Shown here: positions 1 to 9,485 of the stretch, in pieces | Layout of the letters: each line of letters begins with the position of its first letter | How positions within the stretch are numbered: position 1 is the stretch's first letter | Assembly: GCA_903868795.1 (NCBI GenBank) | Contig: CAIPWR010000068.1 | Location: 1-38,319, forward strand | Length of the DNA: 38,319 nucleotides | Direction of reading: 5' to 3' | Origin: an uncultured Spartobacteria bacterium | GTDB taxonomy: Bacteria > Verrucomicrobiota > Verrucomicrobiia > Chthoniobacterales > UBA6821 | Program-made: the position numbers and the translations under genes | Notes under the pieces: generated by a model | What the model saw: the letters and a program-made list of their open reading frames with translations, nothing else | The model's database searches: none | Told to the model about the DNA's origin: nothing

Positions 1-686
1 ATGTTGGTAAGTTTATGCCGCTTTTTCATGACGAGGGTTCCAAGGCCGGATCGCTCAAGCTCACGATCCAGAAGTTTTACCGAGTCTCTGGTGGGTCCAC
101 CCAGCATCGGGGAGTACTCTCTGATATTGTCCTTCCATCACCCACGGACACACCGGAGATCGGGGAGAGCTCCCTTCCCAATCCGCTTGCTTACGACGAG
201 GTGGATCCGCAACCCGTGAATAAATTTGCCTTCACTTCTCCTTTTATCGCGACTCTGAAAGAACGTTCAGCGGATCGAGTCTCCAAGGACCCCGAGTTCC
301 GGTACATCTCCGAGGACATGAAGCGCTTCCGAGAGAAGCTCGACCTTAACCAACTTTCGCTTAATGAGAAGATTCGCAAGGAAGAGCTCGCTCAAGAAAA
401 GATCCGCAAGGCAGACCGCAAGAAAGAGCGTAAACTCCATCCTGTCATCGAACCCGCGGCCTACGAGGTGTCACTTGACACCGTCGACAAACCCGTTCTC
501 CCCAAAGTCACCATCAAGAAGAAGCCTGCTGTGGAAAAAGTGAGTAAGGATCCTGACGCCGAGGAGGATGAAGCCGATACCGCGCAGACGCCCGATCCCA
601 TCCGTCATGAGGCCATCAACATCATTCAGGATTTGACTTCGGATATCCAAAACCTTCGCACTGCTAAAACAGCACAAGGTGGGTAG
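1..686 (+). CDS. prc: Tail-specific protease (Prc/Tsp, S41 family), C-terminal part
   Basis: The frame is open at the window's left edge (codons begin at base 3), so only the last ~228 residues are present. The segment GSLKLTIQKFYRVSGGSTQ followed by GVLSDIVLPS is the typical end of the S41 catalytic domain of periplasmic Tsp/Prc proteases. It is followed by a K/E-rich helical tail (about residues 90-160 of the fragment, SKDPEFRYISEDMKRF) matching the family's C-terminal domain (DUF3340). The family degrades misfolded or C-terminally tagged periplasmic proteins. The PDZ domain and catalytic Ser/Lys lie outside the window. Family assignment is confident; the start cannot be seen. Confidence 0.88.
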   Translation, partial: VGKFMPLFHDEGSKAGSLKLTIQKFYRVSGGSTQHRGVLSDIVLPSPTDTPEIGESSLPNPLAYDEVDPQPVNKFAFTSPFIATLKERSADRVSKDPEFRYISEDMKRFREKLDLNQLSLNEKIRKEELAQEKIRKADRKKERKLHPVIEPAAYEVSLDTVDKPVLPKVTIKKKPAVEKVSKDPDAEEDEADTAQTPDPIRHEAINIIQDLTSDIQNLRTAKTAQGG

Positions 687-808
687 CTTGGAGCGTTTTT
701 CTCTCGAGACTTCAATTCCTCCCGCCAAGGTTATCTACACTCTCTTAGGTGCATGATTGACAGGAGTAGGTTCGGCACATAATTCTTCTGATCCAATTTC
801 TTACCATC

Positions 809-1561
809 GTGAGCGACACCCCATCCCCGAACACCCCGCCGGCATCTGATTTACCTGCCGGTTCACCCTCCCCAGTGAAGCTTCCTCCGTTGAAGCTACC
901 ACCTAAGCCCGTTCCCACGGCTGGAGTGCCAACGCCTGCAATGGGATTGGTGCCTCCCGCGCCGCTGAAACCTCCGGCCCCTGCCGTCCCTGCTCCTGCT
1001 AGCCTTTCCACCCCGTCTCCAGCCCCTGTTTCTCCCTCCACAGGTGTGCCACCTAAGCCTCTGACTCCTTTAGCACCGCTGAAGCCTCTTGGTGGATCTC
1101 CCTCGGTTCCTCCCTCTCCAACGGGAGTACCTAATCCTCCTGCCGCACCAAAGCCTGTTACGACTCTCCCTTCGGTCAATGCTGCACCAGCTGCACCAGC
1201 TTCTACGGCACTCAAGCCTGAGCCTGTGACTCCCAGTGCCGCAGCAGCCAAGCCAATGCCCCAGGCAACGATCAAGCTGCAACCTGCGCCTGCTGCTGCC
1301 GCCCGCAAGGTCGGTGACACAGCCTCTCCTGCAGCAGCGTCGGCTCCTGCTGCTGCTACACCTGCTGCGGCAACCTCAGTTGCGAAACCAGCAGCCAAAA
1401 CTCCTGAACTCTCGGGAGATCTCGCTGAGTCTTCGGATGTCGAGTCTCATGAGGAGGAAGAGTCCTCTTCCTCGGCTGAGTTGCCTCTCCCATTCCTGAT
1501 TGCAGCTGCCGCCCTTGCTCTCATTGCTTTTGGCATCCAGCTCTGGACCTTTCTCGCATAA
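809..1561 (+). CDS. Pro/Ala-rich protein with C-terminal membrane anchor
   Basis: A 250-residue protein starting at GTG 809. Residues ~1-195 are low-complexity, dominated by Pro, Ala, Ser, Val and Lys-Pro repeats (LKPP, LPPK, APAP). A Ser/Glu-rich stretch (~205-222) follows, then one hydrophobic segment (~225-249) ending at the C-terminus, so the protein is probably tail-anchored with a long extended N-terminal arm. The function is not recognised. It lies 122 bp after the protease gene and 32 bp before thioredoxin, on the same strand. The Gly/Ala-rich minus-strand reading frame opposite it (745-1398) is a mirror of the GC-rich Pro/Ala codons. Confidence 0.65.
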   Translation: MSDTPSPNTPPASDLPAGSPSPVKLPPLKLPPKPVPTAGVPTPAMGLVPPAPLKPPAPAVPAPASLSTPSPAPVSPSTGVPPKPLTPLAPLKPLGGSPSVPPSPTGVPNPPAAPKPVTTLPSVNAAPAAPASTALKPEPVTPSAAAAKPMPQATIKLQPAPAAAARKVGDTASPAAASAPAAATPAAATSVAKPAAKTPELSGDLAESSDVESHEEEESSSSAELPLPFLIAAAALALIAFGIQLWTFLA

Positions 1562-1593
1562 CCAATTCTTTAATCCACCAATACTGACTGATT

Positions 1594-1917
1594 ATGGCTT
1601 CCGAACACGTCCTCGACCTCACTGATGCAACCTTCGATCAGGCTGTTGCTTCATCTCCCGTTTTGCTTGTCGATTTCTGGGCTCCTTGGTGTGGCCCTTG
1701 CCGCATGATTGCACCGGTCATCGAGGAACTAGGTAAGGAGCTCGCCGGCAAGGTGACGGTGGCCAAGGTGAATGTGGATGAGGCTGCTGGCGTTGCGGGA
1801 AATCATGGCATCACAGCCATCCCTACCTTGATGATTTTCCGTAACGGCGTTCTTGCCGAGCGCATGACGGGACTTGCCTCCAAGGCTGCTCTCCTCGAGA
1901 AGCTTCAGGTTGCCTGA
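1594..1917 (+). CDS. trxA: Thioredoxin
   Basis: A 107-residue single-domain thioredoxin. The redox motif WCGPC is at residues 32-36 (Cys33/Cys36), preceded by VDFWAP, with the conserved cis-proline in AIPTLMIF near residue 75. Length and lack of signal peptide match cytoplasmic TrxA, the general disulfide reductase fed by thioredoxin reductase. ATG start; no strong Shine-Dalgarno sequence, as for many genes here. It lies 32 bp after the Pro/Ala-rich gene and 50 bp before agmatine deiminase, so cotranscription is plausible. Confidence 0.95.
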   Translation: MASEHVLDLTDATFDQAVASSPVLLVDFWAPWCGPCRMIAPVIEELGKELAGKVTVAKVNVDEAAGVAGNHGITAIPTLMIFRNGVLAERMTGLASKAALLEKLQVA

Positions 1918-1967
1918 TTGTTGCTTCGCCAGAGGCTCTGATCTCCTCTTCATCAATTTCGGTTCGT

Positions 1968-3017
1968 GTGACGGACTCCGCCGCAACGCCATCTTCTCTG
2001 GGCTATGCCATGCCCGCGGAGTGGGAGAGACATGAGGCTACTTGGATCTCTTGGCCGCATGTGGATGGGCAGAGCTTTCCCGAGAGCTATGACCGGGTTG
2101 TGCCGACGCTGGTCAAGATGGCCGTCGTTCTTGCGGAATCTGAAATTCTAAGAATCAATATCTCCAACACTGATCAGGAGCGGGAGGTGAGGGGACTCTT
2201 GGCTGACAAAGCTCCAATGGAGCGAATCGAGTTCCATGCAAACCCGACGAATGAGCCATGGTGCCGGGATCATGGACCGATCTTTGTGAAAAGGGCCCAG
2301 TCGCCGACCTTGGCGATCAATGACTTTGGCTACAATGCGTGGGGAGGGAAGTATCCTCCCTTTGACTCCGATGATGTCGTCCCGACCAGGATTGCGCAGT
2401 CTTTGGGTTTACCTCTCTTTCATCCCGCATTCATTCTTGAAGGTGGATCGGTTGATCCGAATGGCGACGGGACTTTGCTGACCACTGAGTCCTGCCTGCT
2501 CAACCCCAACCGCAATCCCGCCCTCTCCAAGGAACAGATCGAGCAAGGTCTACGTGATTACCTCGGAGTGGAACAGATTCTCTGGCTTGGTGACGGAATC
2601 GAGGGGGATGATACTGATGGGCATGTCGATGACATCACCCGTTTTGTCGCCCGTGACACCGTGGTGACTGTGGTGGAGCCGAATCGAGCCGATCCCAACC
2701 ACCTCCCTCTGAAGGAAAACCTCGAGCGGCTGCGGGGAATGAAACTCCATGACGGGACGCCGCTCAAGGTGATCGAAATTCCGATGCCGCCCCGAATCGA
2801 CCGTGAGGGGATTCGTTTGCCGGCCAGTCATGCGAATTTCTACATCGCCAATGAATCCGTGCTGATGCCCTCATTCGGCGGCGACTCAGATGTGGAGGCG
2901 GTGGAGATCCTTGCGGAGTTTTTTCCAACACGAATGATCCGGCCTATTGATTGCCGTGAATTGATTTGGGGGCTCGGGGCTTTCCATTGCCTTACCCAGC
3001 AGCAGCCCGCGTCATAG
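1968..3017 (+). CDS. aguA: Agmatine deiminase (agmatine iminohydrolase)
   Basis: A 349-residue member of the agmatine deiminase / bacterial peptidyl-arginine deiminase family (guanidino-group-modifying fold). Visible marks are [16 protein letters not shown] near the N-terminus, EPWCRDHGP, the [14 protein letters not shown] loop, [10 protein letters not shown] with the catalytic His region, and the terminal HCLTQQ block containing the presumed nucleophile Cys341. The reaction converts agmatine to N-carbamoylputrescine plus ammonia in polyamine synthesis. The GTG at 1968 is the furthest upstream plausible start; ATG 2010 is an alternative. The usual GGGxxHC before the cysteine reads GLGAFHC, a mild variation. 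No carbamoylputrescine amidase gene is in the window. Confidence 0.9.
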   Translation: MTDSAATPSSLGYAMPAEWERHEATWISWPHVDGQSFPESYDRVVPTLVKMAVVLAESEILRINISNTDQEREVRGLLADKAPMERIEFHANPTNEPWCRDHGPIFVKRAQSPTLAINDFGYNAWGGKYPPFDSDDVVPTRIAQSLGLPLFHPAFILEGGSVDPNGDGTLLTTESCLLNPNRNPALSKEQIEQGLRDYLGVEQILWLGDGIEGDDTDGHVDDITRFVARDTVVTVVEPNRADPNHLPLKENLERLRGMKLHDGTPLKVIEIPMPPRIDREGIRLPASHANFYIANESVLMPSFGGDSDVEAVEILAEFFPTRMIRPIDCRELIWGLGAFHCLTQQQPAS

Positions 3018-3111
3018 TTCAGGAATCCTCTCCTGGCTAAAGTTTGGCGAAAATGTCTCGCATGGAAGCTTGCAAAAGCCCCTGCCGATGTCTGTGCTAT
3101 CATTTCCATTT

Positions 3112-5085
3112 ATGAATAACGCAATCCTTCAACTAGCTGCCCGCGATGCCCGCGGACTCGCCATCGACGCCGTCACCGCCTGCAAGTCAGGACACCTTGG
3201 TCTTCCCCTTGGTTCGGCTGACATCGGAGCCGTTCTCTTCGGTGAGGCTCTTCAGATCGACCCTGCTGCTCCCCGTTGGATCAACCGCGATCGTTTCATT
3301 CTCTCCGCCGGTCACGGCAGCATGTTCCTCTACGCATGGCTGCACCTTTCCGGATTCGACCTGTCACTCGATCAGGTGAAGAAATTCCGCCAGCTCCACA
3401 GCATCACCCCGGGTCATCCTGAGTTCCATGAGACTCCCGGTGTCGAGGCAACCACCGGCCCTCTCGGCCAAGGTGTGGCTAATGGTGTCGGGTTCGCGAT
3501 GTCCCAGAAGATGGCAGCGGCTCGTTTCAATACACCGCAGCACACGATCTTCAACAACCATGTCGTTGTTCTTTGCGGCGATGGCTGCCTGCAGGAGGGT
3601 GTCTCCGCCGAGGCCTCCTCGCTTGCTGGTCATCTTGGTCTCGACAACCTGATCGTTTTCTTCGACTCCAACAACGTCACCCTAGACGCCATGCTGAATG
3701 TCAGCCAGAGCGAGGATGTGGGTGCCCGTTACGCCGCTTACGGCTGGCATGTCCAGATGATCGACGGCCACAATTTGGACGAAATCCTTGCTGCCTTCAA
3801 CAAGGCCAAGTCCACCAAGGGCAAGCCTCACATGATCATCTGCAAGACGATCATCGGAAAGGGTATCCCTCAGGTCGAGGGAACCAATAAAGCCCATGGC
3901 GAGGCCGGAGTGAAATTTTCAGACGAAGCCCGCAAGGGACTCGGCCTCCCCGACGAGAAGTTCTTCATTTCGCCCGAGGTCACAGCTTACTTCGCCACCG
4001 TTAAGGCGAAGCGCGCTGAGGCGCACGCCGCTTGGCAGAAGGAGTACTCTGCTTGGCGCTCTGCCAATGCGGAACTTGCCGCCCTTCTCGATGCCGGTGT
4101 CGAGCAGAAGGTCCCCGATCTTCTTTCACTCATTCCTCCCTTCAAGCCCGATGAGACCCTGGCTACCCGTAAGGCCGGCAGCATCGTTCTTCAACCGATC
4201 TCCAAGGCAATGCCCTTGCTTGTCAGTGGAAGCGCCGATCTCTTCGGTTCCACTCTGAACTACATCGAAGGGGGAGGAGACTTCACTGATCAGAATCGTG
4301 AGGGTCGCAACATTCACTTTGGTATCCGTGAGCACGCCATGTGCGCGATCATGAACGGCTACGCCTACGATGGTATCTTCCGTATTGCCGGAGCGACCTT
4401 CCTTGTCTTCAGCGATTACGGACGTCCTTCCATTCGCGTAGCTGCGCTTTCCAAGCTGCCAACGACCTACATCTTTACCCACGACTCCGTCGCGGTTGGA
4501 GAGGATGGACCGACCCACGAGCCTGTTGAGACCGTTGCAGCTCTCCGCGCGATCCCTGGTCTCGATGTCATCCGTCCCGCCGATCCGGAGGAAACCGCCG
4601 GTGCATTCGCCGCCGCCATGGAGCACACGGATGGGCCGACACTTCTCGCGCTCTGCCGTCAGAATCTGCCGAACCTTAACGATATCCCCGTCGACGTGCG
4701 TCGCCAGGGTGTTTTCAAGGGTGCCTATATCGCCCATAAGGAAACGGCGCCTCTTGAGCTCATCATTCTTGCCTCTGGCAGTGAGTTGAATGTTGCTCTC
4801 GATGCCGCCAAGACTCTTGGCGCAGGAGTGCGTGTCGTCTCGATGCCTTGCATGGAGCGTTTTGAGCGTCAGGATGCCGCGTATCGAGAGCAAATTCTTC
4901 CTGCCAAGTGCCGCAAGCGTGTCTCCATTGAGGCTGGCATCTCGGATCCTTGGTTCCGCTACGTCGGTATCGATGGCAAGACCGTGGCTATTGATCGCTT
5001 CGGTCTGAGCGCTCCCGGAGGCACCGTCCTCAAGGAACTCGGCATGAGTGTCGAGAACCTGGTGGCCGTGGCCAAGTCTCTCTAA
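3112..5085 (+). CDS. tkt: Transketolase
   Basis: A full-length transketolase (657 residues from ATG 3112; a TTG at 3070 would add 14 poorly conserved residues). N-terminal thiamine-diphosphate domain: [38 protein letters not shown] and the GDG...N cofactor motif (GDGCLQEG...SNN). The middle pyrimidine-binding domain carries [14 protein letters not shown] and the [18 protein letters not shown] block, followed by the C-terminal domain. It transfers two-carbon ketol units in the non-oxidative pentose phosphate pathway. A GC-rich hairpin 30 bp downstream may terminate transcription. Confidence 0.95.
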   Translation: MNNAILQLAARDARGLAIDAVTACKSGHLGLPLGSADIGAVLFGEALQIDPAAPRWINRDRFILSAGHGSMFLYAWLHLSGFDLSLDQVKKFRQLHSITPGHPEFHETPGVEATTGPLGQGVANGVGFAMSQKMAAARFNTPQHTIFNNHVVVLCGDGCLQEGVSAEASSLAGHLGLDNLIVFFDSNNVTLDAMLNVSQSEDVGARYAAYGWHVQMIDGHNLDEILAAFNKAKSTKGKPHMIICKTIIGKGIPQVEGTNKAHGEAGVKFSDEARKGLGLPDEKFFISPEVTAYFATVKAKRAEAHAAWQKEYSAWRSANAELAALLDAGVEQKVPDLLSLIPPFKPDETLATRKAGSIVLQPISKAMPLLVSGSADLFGSTLNYIEGGGDFTDQNREGRNIHFGIREHAMCAIMNGYAYDGIFRIAGATFLVFSDYGRPSIRVAALSKLPTTYIFTHDSVAVGEDGPTHEPVETVAALRAIPGLDVIRPADPEETAGAFAAAMEHTDGPTLLALCRQNLPNLNDIPVDVRRQGVFKGAYIAHKETAPLELIILASGSELNVALDAAKTLGAGVRVVSMPCMERFERQDAAYREQILPAKCRKRVSIEAGISDPWFRYVGIDGKTVAIDRFGLSAPGGTVLKELGMSVENLVAVAKSL

Positions 5086-5113
5086 GACTTCCTTCGGAAA
5101 TCTTCATCAGTTG

Positions 5114-5143
5114 CAAGCCGGAGGGGTGACTTCCTCCGGCTTG
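5114..5143 (+). terminator. Hairpin after transketolase, possible terminator
   Basis: An 11-bp perfect stem (CAAGCCGGAGG pairing with CCTCCGGCTTG) with an 8-base loop, 30 bp after the tkt stop. The following bases (TTGCT) are not a long T-run, so it may be a weak or partial terminator or an mRNA-stability element ahead of the permease gene at 5163. Confidence 0.55.
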
Positions 5144-5162
5144 TTGCTATCTTGGTATCGTC

Positions 5163-6092
5163 ATGGTTGCCATTGCCTGGTTCACGTTCAGCTTTCCCGA
5201 CTTTCAGTATGCTTTTCTGAGCATTCTGCTTGAGGGTTTGCCCTTCCTTCTCGGGGGGGCGATTCTTTCAGGTCTTCTGGAGGTGTTCTTGCCCCAGTCG
5301 CTGATGACACGCCTGCTTCCGAGGAATCCACGCGTCGCCATCGTGGTGAGTGGACTGCTCGGGGTGATTTTTCCTGTCTGTGAGTGCGGCATCGTTCCGG
5401 TGGTGAGGCGCCTTCTTAAGAAGGGTCTTCCTGTTTCCTGCGGAGTTACCTACATGCTCGCCGCACCAATCGTGAATCCGTTGGTGATCCTGAGCACGCT
5501 TGCAGCATTCCGCGGTCAGGGGGCTTGGGAAATGACCATTCTCAGGTTTGGACTTGGACTCGTGGTTGCCATCGTGGCGGGGTGGATCGTTAGCTTCTGC
5601 TCACCTGCTTCGATTCTGCGTCCGGGACTCATGAGTCCTGAGAATGAGCACGATCACCATCATGGCGGATCGGGAGGAAAGATAGATCGTCTTCAGAATG
5701 TCGCCTTGGTCGCCACGAAGGACTTTCTGGATGTCGCCGTTTTCTTCGTGATCGGTGCTGCTGCCGCCTCCCTTTTCAGTACGGCGGTGAATCAGGAAAT
5801 TATTCTGCCACTGGCAGCGAATCCCCCGCTGGCCATCGTTTCCCTGATGGGACTTGCTTCCGTACTCTCGGTTTGCAGCACGACGGATGCCTTTATTGCC
5901 GCGACGCTCACCACCTTCCCGATGGCTGCCAAGCTGGCCTTTCTGGTCTTCGGCCCGATGCTCGATTTCAAACTCCTCTTCCTCTACGGAGCTGCTTTCT
6001 CCAAACGCTTCATTATCTTACTCGCGCTCGGTCTATTTGTGGTGATTGCTCTTCTCTGTTGGAGACTCTCCGCCCTGAACCTTGCTTGGTGA
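5163..6092 (+). CDS. YraQ-family (DUF318) permease
   Basis: A 309-residue integral membrane protein with about eight hydrophobic segments. It carries the family hallmarks FPVCECGIVPVVRRLLKKG and YMLAAPIVNPLV in the first half and a repeat-like VCSTTDAF in the second, typical of the YraQ/ArsP-like predicted permease family. The central loop is His-rich (ENEHDHHHGG), suggesting metal binding. Substrate is not established; related ArsP proteins export organoarsenicals. The gene ends 7 bp before the DUF1980 gene, its usual partner, so the two probably form one complex or pathway. Confidence 0.85.
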   Translation: MVAIAWFTFSFPDFQYAFLSILLEGLPFLLGGAILSGLLEVFLPQSLMTRLLPRNPRVAIVVSGLLGVIFPVCECGIVPVVRRLLKKGLPVSCGVTYMLAAPIVNPLVILSTLAAFRGQGAWEMTILRFGLGLVVAIVAGWIVSFCSPASILRPGLMSPENEHDHHHGGSGGKIDRLQNVALVATKDFLDVAVFFVIGAAAASLFSTAVNQEIILPLAANPPLAIVSLMGLASVLSVCSTTDAFIAATLTTFPMAAKLAFLVFGPMLDFKLLFLYGAAFSKRFIILLALGLFVVIALLCWRLSALNLAW

Positions 6093-6099
6093 TCTCATC

Positions 6100-7044
6100 A
6101 TGAATCACTCACACTCATCTTCATTCTCCTTTAAGGGGCTCCGGGATTCCCTGTTGCTTATGCTCTGGGGAGGATTTGTGCTCTGGCTTTCTCTCTCGGG
6201 ACAGCTTTCCATCTACCTCCACCCCTCGCTTCAGCCTTACACAGCGGCTGCTGGTGTGGTTTTCCTTCTGCTTGCGATTTTTGGATTCCGGTCAGTTTTT
6301 CTCATCTCAACACAGACGCATCATGCGTGCGGTTGTGATCATCACGGCCATGATCCTGACGAGACTGAATCCCAGGAGCATCATCACCACGACTCCAGTG
6401 GTGGAGTGGGAGCCATGATTTTCAAGACCATCCTGCTCCTTCTCCCTCTGGCAATCATCGTCTCGGGGAAGGCCACCGCTTACTCGATCACCACGGTTCA
6501 GAATCGTGGTGTCGTCGATAACATCAATAACCTTCCCTCGGCTAAGGCTGGAGCAGCGGCGGCTTCCACTTCGGCCAGCAAGGGTGTGGCTCTCGCTGTT
6601 CCTGCTTCCAGTCCAGTCACCTCTTCGAGCACTCCTTCTCCTCAGACCTCTTCTTCGACGGACTCATCCTCTTCTTCTTCCTCCGGAGGTCCGATGCCGC
6701 TTCAGGTTATTGATATGCTCTATGCTGTACAGATGCCCTCGTATCGAGGTGAGTTTGAGGGCAAGGATGTCGAACTTGTCGGCCAGTATGTTCCCATGAC
6801 CACGGGCAATCCGAAGGGAGACCGCTTTCAGGCCATCCGTATGTTCATCACCTGCTGTGCCGCCGATGCCAAGCCGGTAGGTGTCACCGTGCAGTTCCCG
6901 AAGCCGATCAAGGTTTCCGAGATGGGATGGCTCAAGATCACAGGCAAACCGACCTTCCCCATGGAGGGAGGACGACGGACAGCCGTGCTTGAAGCAACCA
7001 AGGTCGAGGAATGTCCCGCTCCATCAGAGCCCTTTGTTTACTAA
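6100..7044 (+). CDS. TIGR03943/DUF1980 family membrane protein, partner of the permease
   Basis: 314 residues from ATG 6100 (TTG 6082 would overlap the permease). Two N-terminal hydrophobic segments (~17-62) are followed by a His-rich loop (HHACGCDHHGHD and EHHHHD), a third hydrophobic segment (~107-125), a Ser/Thr/Ala-rich linker (~145-195), and a conserved C-terminal domain with MFITCCAADAKPVG and GWLKITGKPTF. The order matches the TIGR03943 family encoded next to YraQ-type permeases. The role is unknown; the His/Cys content suggests a metal-linked function (inference). Its 3' end overlaps the next gene by 34 bp. Confidence 0.85.
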   Translation: MNHSHSSSFSFKGLRDSLLLMLWGGFVLWLSLSGQLSIYLHPSLQPYTAAAGVVFLLLAIFGFRSVFLISTQTHHACGCDHHGHDPDETESQEHHHHDSSGGVGAMIFKTILLLLPLAIIVSGKATAYSITTVQNRGVVDNINNLPSAKAGAAAASTSASKGVALAVPASSPVTSSSTPSPQTSSSTDSSSSSSSGGPMPLQVIDMLYAVQMPSYRGEFEGKDVELVGQYVPMTTGNPKGDRFQAIRMFITCCAADAKPVGVTVQFPKPIKVSEMGWLKITGKPTFPMEGGRRTAVLEATKVEECPAPSEPFVY

Positions 7045-8159
7045 CCCTAGCACTCCTCGCTCCGCATCTGATTCGCGCCGAGGAGAGTGCGATCAGTGAG
7101 GGATGGAAGAGTGCTCAACCCGGTTGGAGCTACGAGTTTCCCAGGGATCATGGACCACACCGCTTCTTCAAGACCGAGTGGTGGTATGCCACGGGCAACC
7201 TTGCCGATGAGCAGGGGCATGAATATGGCTTTCAGTTAACCTTTTTCCGCCAAGGTATCCGTCCCGGAGAGAAGCCTGCTAATGCTTCGCGTTTTCGGGT
7301 AATGGATCTCCCTTTCGCTCATTTCGCCTTCACGGATGTCTCGGGGAAGACCTTTCGCTATTACCAATGCTCGTCGCGGGGTGCCTTCGGTGAGGCAGGA
7401 TTCGGAACACCTGCCGGGAGTGGGGGATCTGGTGGTCGCATGGCCTGGTTGGAAGGCTGGCTCATGGAACAGCTTCCCGATGGCTCCTTCCACCTCAAGT
7501 CCCAGGGGAAGACTGAGACCGGAGTGGAAAGGTCGATTGATCTGGTATTGGTTCCAGATCGCCCTCCTCTCGTCCATGGGCATGATGGAATCAGCCCCAA
7601 GTCATCAGTTCCTGGTCATGCTTCCCACTACTACTCACTCACCAGGGTCCGAGCATCGGGTTCCGTGACCATTGATGGCAAGGTTCACAAGGTGGGGGGA
7701 CTTGTCTGGTTTGACCACGAATGGGCTACTAACTCTCTCGAAGCGGGTGAAGCAGGCTGGGATTGGTCCGGTCTTCATTTGAGCAATGGCGATGATCTGA
7801 TGCTTTTCCGAATCAGGAATGCAGAGGGGAAGACGGTCTTCCTCTCCGGGACCCTCCGCGATGCGCAAGGCGTGGTAACCAATCTCCATGATTTGGAGAT
7901 GACACCTCAAGGCACTTGGAAGAGTCCTCACACAGGAGGGCTCTATCCGTCTGGAATGGAAGTCAGCATTCCCTCGAGGAATCTTACTCTCACACTGACT
8001 CCAAAGATCCGTGATCAGGAACTTGTTCTCGCTCCGTTCGCCTACTGGGAGGGAGCCGTCAGAGGTGAGGGGAAATCAGGCAATCATCCCGTGACCGCCG
8101 AGGGATATCTGGAGTTGACTGGATATGGTGGAAAGGTGATCGGAGTGAACGGGAAGTGA
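7011..8159 (+). CDS. Exported AttH/CrtC-like lipocalin-domain protein
   Basis: A 382-residue protein with a signal peptide (SIRALCLLTLALLAPHLIRA). The mature part begins YEFPRDHGPHRFFKTEWWY, the signature of the AttH / hydroxyneurosporene synthase (CrtC) family: two lipocalin-like beta barrels. Further family motifs are GYQLTFFR-like GFQLTFFRQG, HYYSLTRVRASG and VWFDHEWATN. CrtC enzymes hydrate carotenoids, whereas most AttH-like proteins are uncharacterised and sit beside AttFG ABC transporters. Here no transporter or carotenoid gene is adjacent, so a carotenoid role is not supported. The start at ATG 7011 overlaps the DUF1980 gene by 34 bp, implying translational coupling. Confidence 0.82.
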   Translation: MSRSIRALCLLTLALLAPHLIRAEESAISEGWKSAQPGWSYEFPRDHGPHRFFKTEWWYATGNLADEQGHEYGFQLTFFRQGIRPGEKPANASRFRVMDLPFAHFAFTDVSGKTFRYYQCSSRGAFGEAGFGTPAGSGGSGGRMAWLEGWLMEQLPDGSFHLKSQGKTETGVERSIDLVLVPDRPPLVHGHDGISPKSSVPGHASHYYSLTRVRASGSVTIDGKVHKVGGLVWFDHEWATNSLEAGEAGWDWSGLHLSNGDDLMLFRIRNAEGKTVFLSGTLRDAQGVVTNLHDLEMTPQGTWKSPHTGGLYPSGMEVSIPSRNLTLTLTPKIRDQELVLAPFAYWEGAVRGEGKSGNHPVTAEGYLELTGYGGKVIGVNGK

Positions 8160-8182
8160 TCCCTGAGTGAGCCTCAAGGAGA

Positions 8183-8701
8183 TTAATCTCCAGTAAGCAC
8201 TCCGATATCGGGTAAATTTCGATACAAACCTGCGTGATCAAGTCCGTAGCCGACGACGAATTTGTCCGGGATTTCAAAGCCCAGATAATCGGCTGTGAGA
8301 TGCCGGGATGACTCCTTCCGGAGGAGGACGCAGGTGCGAACGGATGCTGCCCCAGTCTCCAACAACCGTTCCTTCAAAACTTTCAGGGTCAGACCGGTGT
8401 CGAGGATATCATCGACCAGGAGAAGATCCTTTCCAGTGATCCCATCTGGTATTCCAAAGGGAAGGGAAACAGAACCAGAACTGGCGGTTGCATCTCCGTA
8501 ACTCGAGGCCTTGATCGGAATGACCATGAGCGGGAGTTGAATTTCCCTCACGAGATCGGCGGTGAAGATCATTCCACCATCCATGACGGGCATGACACAG
8601 AGATCGCTTCCGGAAAGTTCCTTGGAGATCTGGACTCCAAGCTCTTCGACACGCCTCCGGATGGCGGCGCGATCAAGCAGGATTTCTGAAATGGGAGGCA
8701 T
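8183..8701 (-). CDS. hpt: Hypoxanthine phosphoribosyltransferase
   Basis: A 172-residue type I phosphoribosyltransferase. The PRPP-binding motif LLLVDDILDTGLTL is at about residues 102-115, with an early MDGGMIFTADLVREI and the C-terminal purine-binding part PDKFVVGYGLDHAG typical of Hpt. It converts hypoxanthine or guanine plus PRPP to IMP or GMP in purine salvage. The gene is convergent with the lipocalin gene, only 23 bp between stop codons. A 14-bp palindrome (GGAGATTAATCTCC, 8178-8191) overlaps the end of the gene. Its upstream side faces the long gene-free region. Confidence 0.93.
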   Translation of the reverse strand: MPPISEILLDRAAIRRRVEELGVQISKELSGSDLCVMPVMDGGMIFTADLVREIQLPLMVIPIKASSYGDATASSGSVSLPFGIPDGITGKDLLLVDDILDTGLTLKVLKERLLETGAASVRTCVLLRKESSRHLTADYLGFEIPDKFVVGYGLDHAGLYRNLPDIGVLTGD

Positions 8702-9142
8702 CTTTTAAATATGTCCGAATTTTTTCGAAATATAAACCCGGATTGTGCGATAGCGTGTAGTCAACACTTTTGGGTGCTTCACCTGGATGGTGACCTCAGA
8801 GATCGTTAAAATTGTTACAATGTTAAAAGGTTTACAAAGGACTGAATCCAATCATCCTGAATCGGGATTGCCTCCTCTTATACCGTTCATCTAGCGTCCA
8901 CCTTCGTTCGATGCTCCGATGCACCCTCATCTCCACGTTGTAACGCTTCAACCTTTCTAACGATTTTAACTGCTCGGGATTCCGACTGGATGGGTGCTAA
9001 TGCAAATTTTGGGATAAAACGGGATTATATCTCACCGAAACGTGGAGAACGCAGAGAATCAATCCAAAAAATTCATTAGAATTCAGAATACTGCCCCACC
9101 TTGGCAGATAACACTTACCAAGTGCAGATATGCCGAATGAGG

Positions 9143-9287
9143 TAATATGGAACTCAGGAACTCACGAAAAAGATGGGAAATTTAACCCACTTGCAGTGAT
9201 CCAGTCATCTTGACTTTCAGTTCATGCACATTGGGATCAGTCCACACACTTTTGACTTCTGTTCCTGATTTCCTGAGTTCCATATTA
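9143..9287. repeat. 18-bp perfect inverted repeat with 109-bp spacer
   Basis: TAATATGGAACTCAGGAA at 9143-9160 recurs exactly as its reverse complement at 9270-9287. The arms are too far apart for a simple terminator and no gene lies between them. This could be the ends of a small non-autonomous element or the arms of a longer RNA stem. Confidence 0.7.
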
Positions 9288-9457
9288 TTACTGATGCTTC
9301 TCTCTTCAGTCTCTTCACCAACTTGGTGCACAAGATTTCTCTGTTTCCATGATCCTATCGCAAAATCGGGGATCAAGTGACAAGCAGCGCTCTCGGTGTT
9401 GTGGAAGGTATTGGTTGCAGACAGATGAACCCCTACAGATTTTTGTTGGGCAAAACT

Positions 9458-9485
9458 CTGCGATCTCAGCGCCTCTGCGCGAGTT
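9458..9485. repeat. CTCTGCG-type dispersed intergenic repeat
   Basis: The stretch CTCTGCGATCTCAGCG followed by CCTCTGCGCGAG resembles a short repeat commonly seen between genes in Verrucomicrobiota and related bacteria (recollection, not searched). A degenerate opposed relative, CGTGGAGAACGCAGAG, lies at 9041-9056, so the pair may bound a ~445-bp decayed element. Confidence 0.45.

Noticed and set aside
745-1398. 217-residue Gly/Ala-rich minus-strand open frame
   Set aside because: It mirrors the Pro/Ala-rich plus-strand gene; the composition is the reverse-complement of Pro/Ala codons and no domain is visible.
3070-3111. N-terminal extension of transketolase from TTG 3070
   Set aside because: The added residues do not resemble the family; ATG 3112 starts directly at the conserved [16 protein letters not shown] region.
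4126-4893. 255-residue minus-strand open frame inside transketolase
   Set aside because: The plus-strand frame encodes conserved transketolase motifs throughout; the opposite frame shows none.
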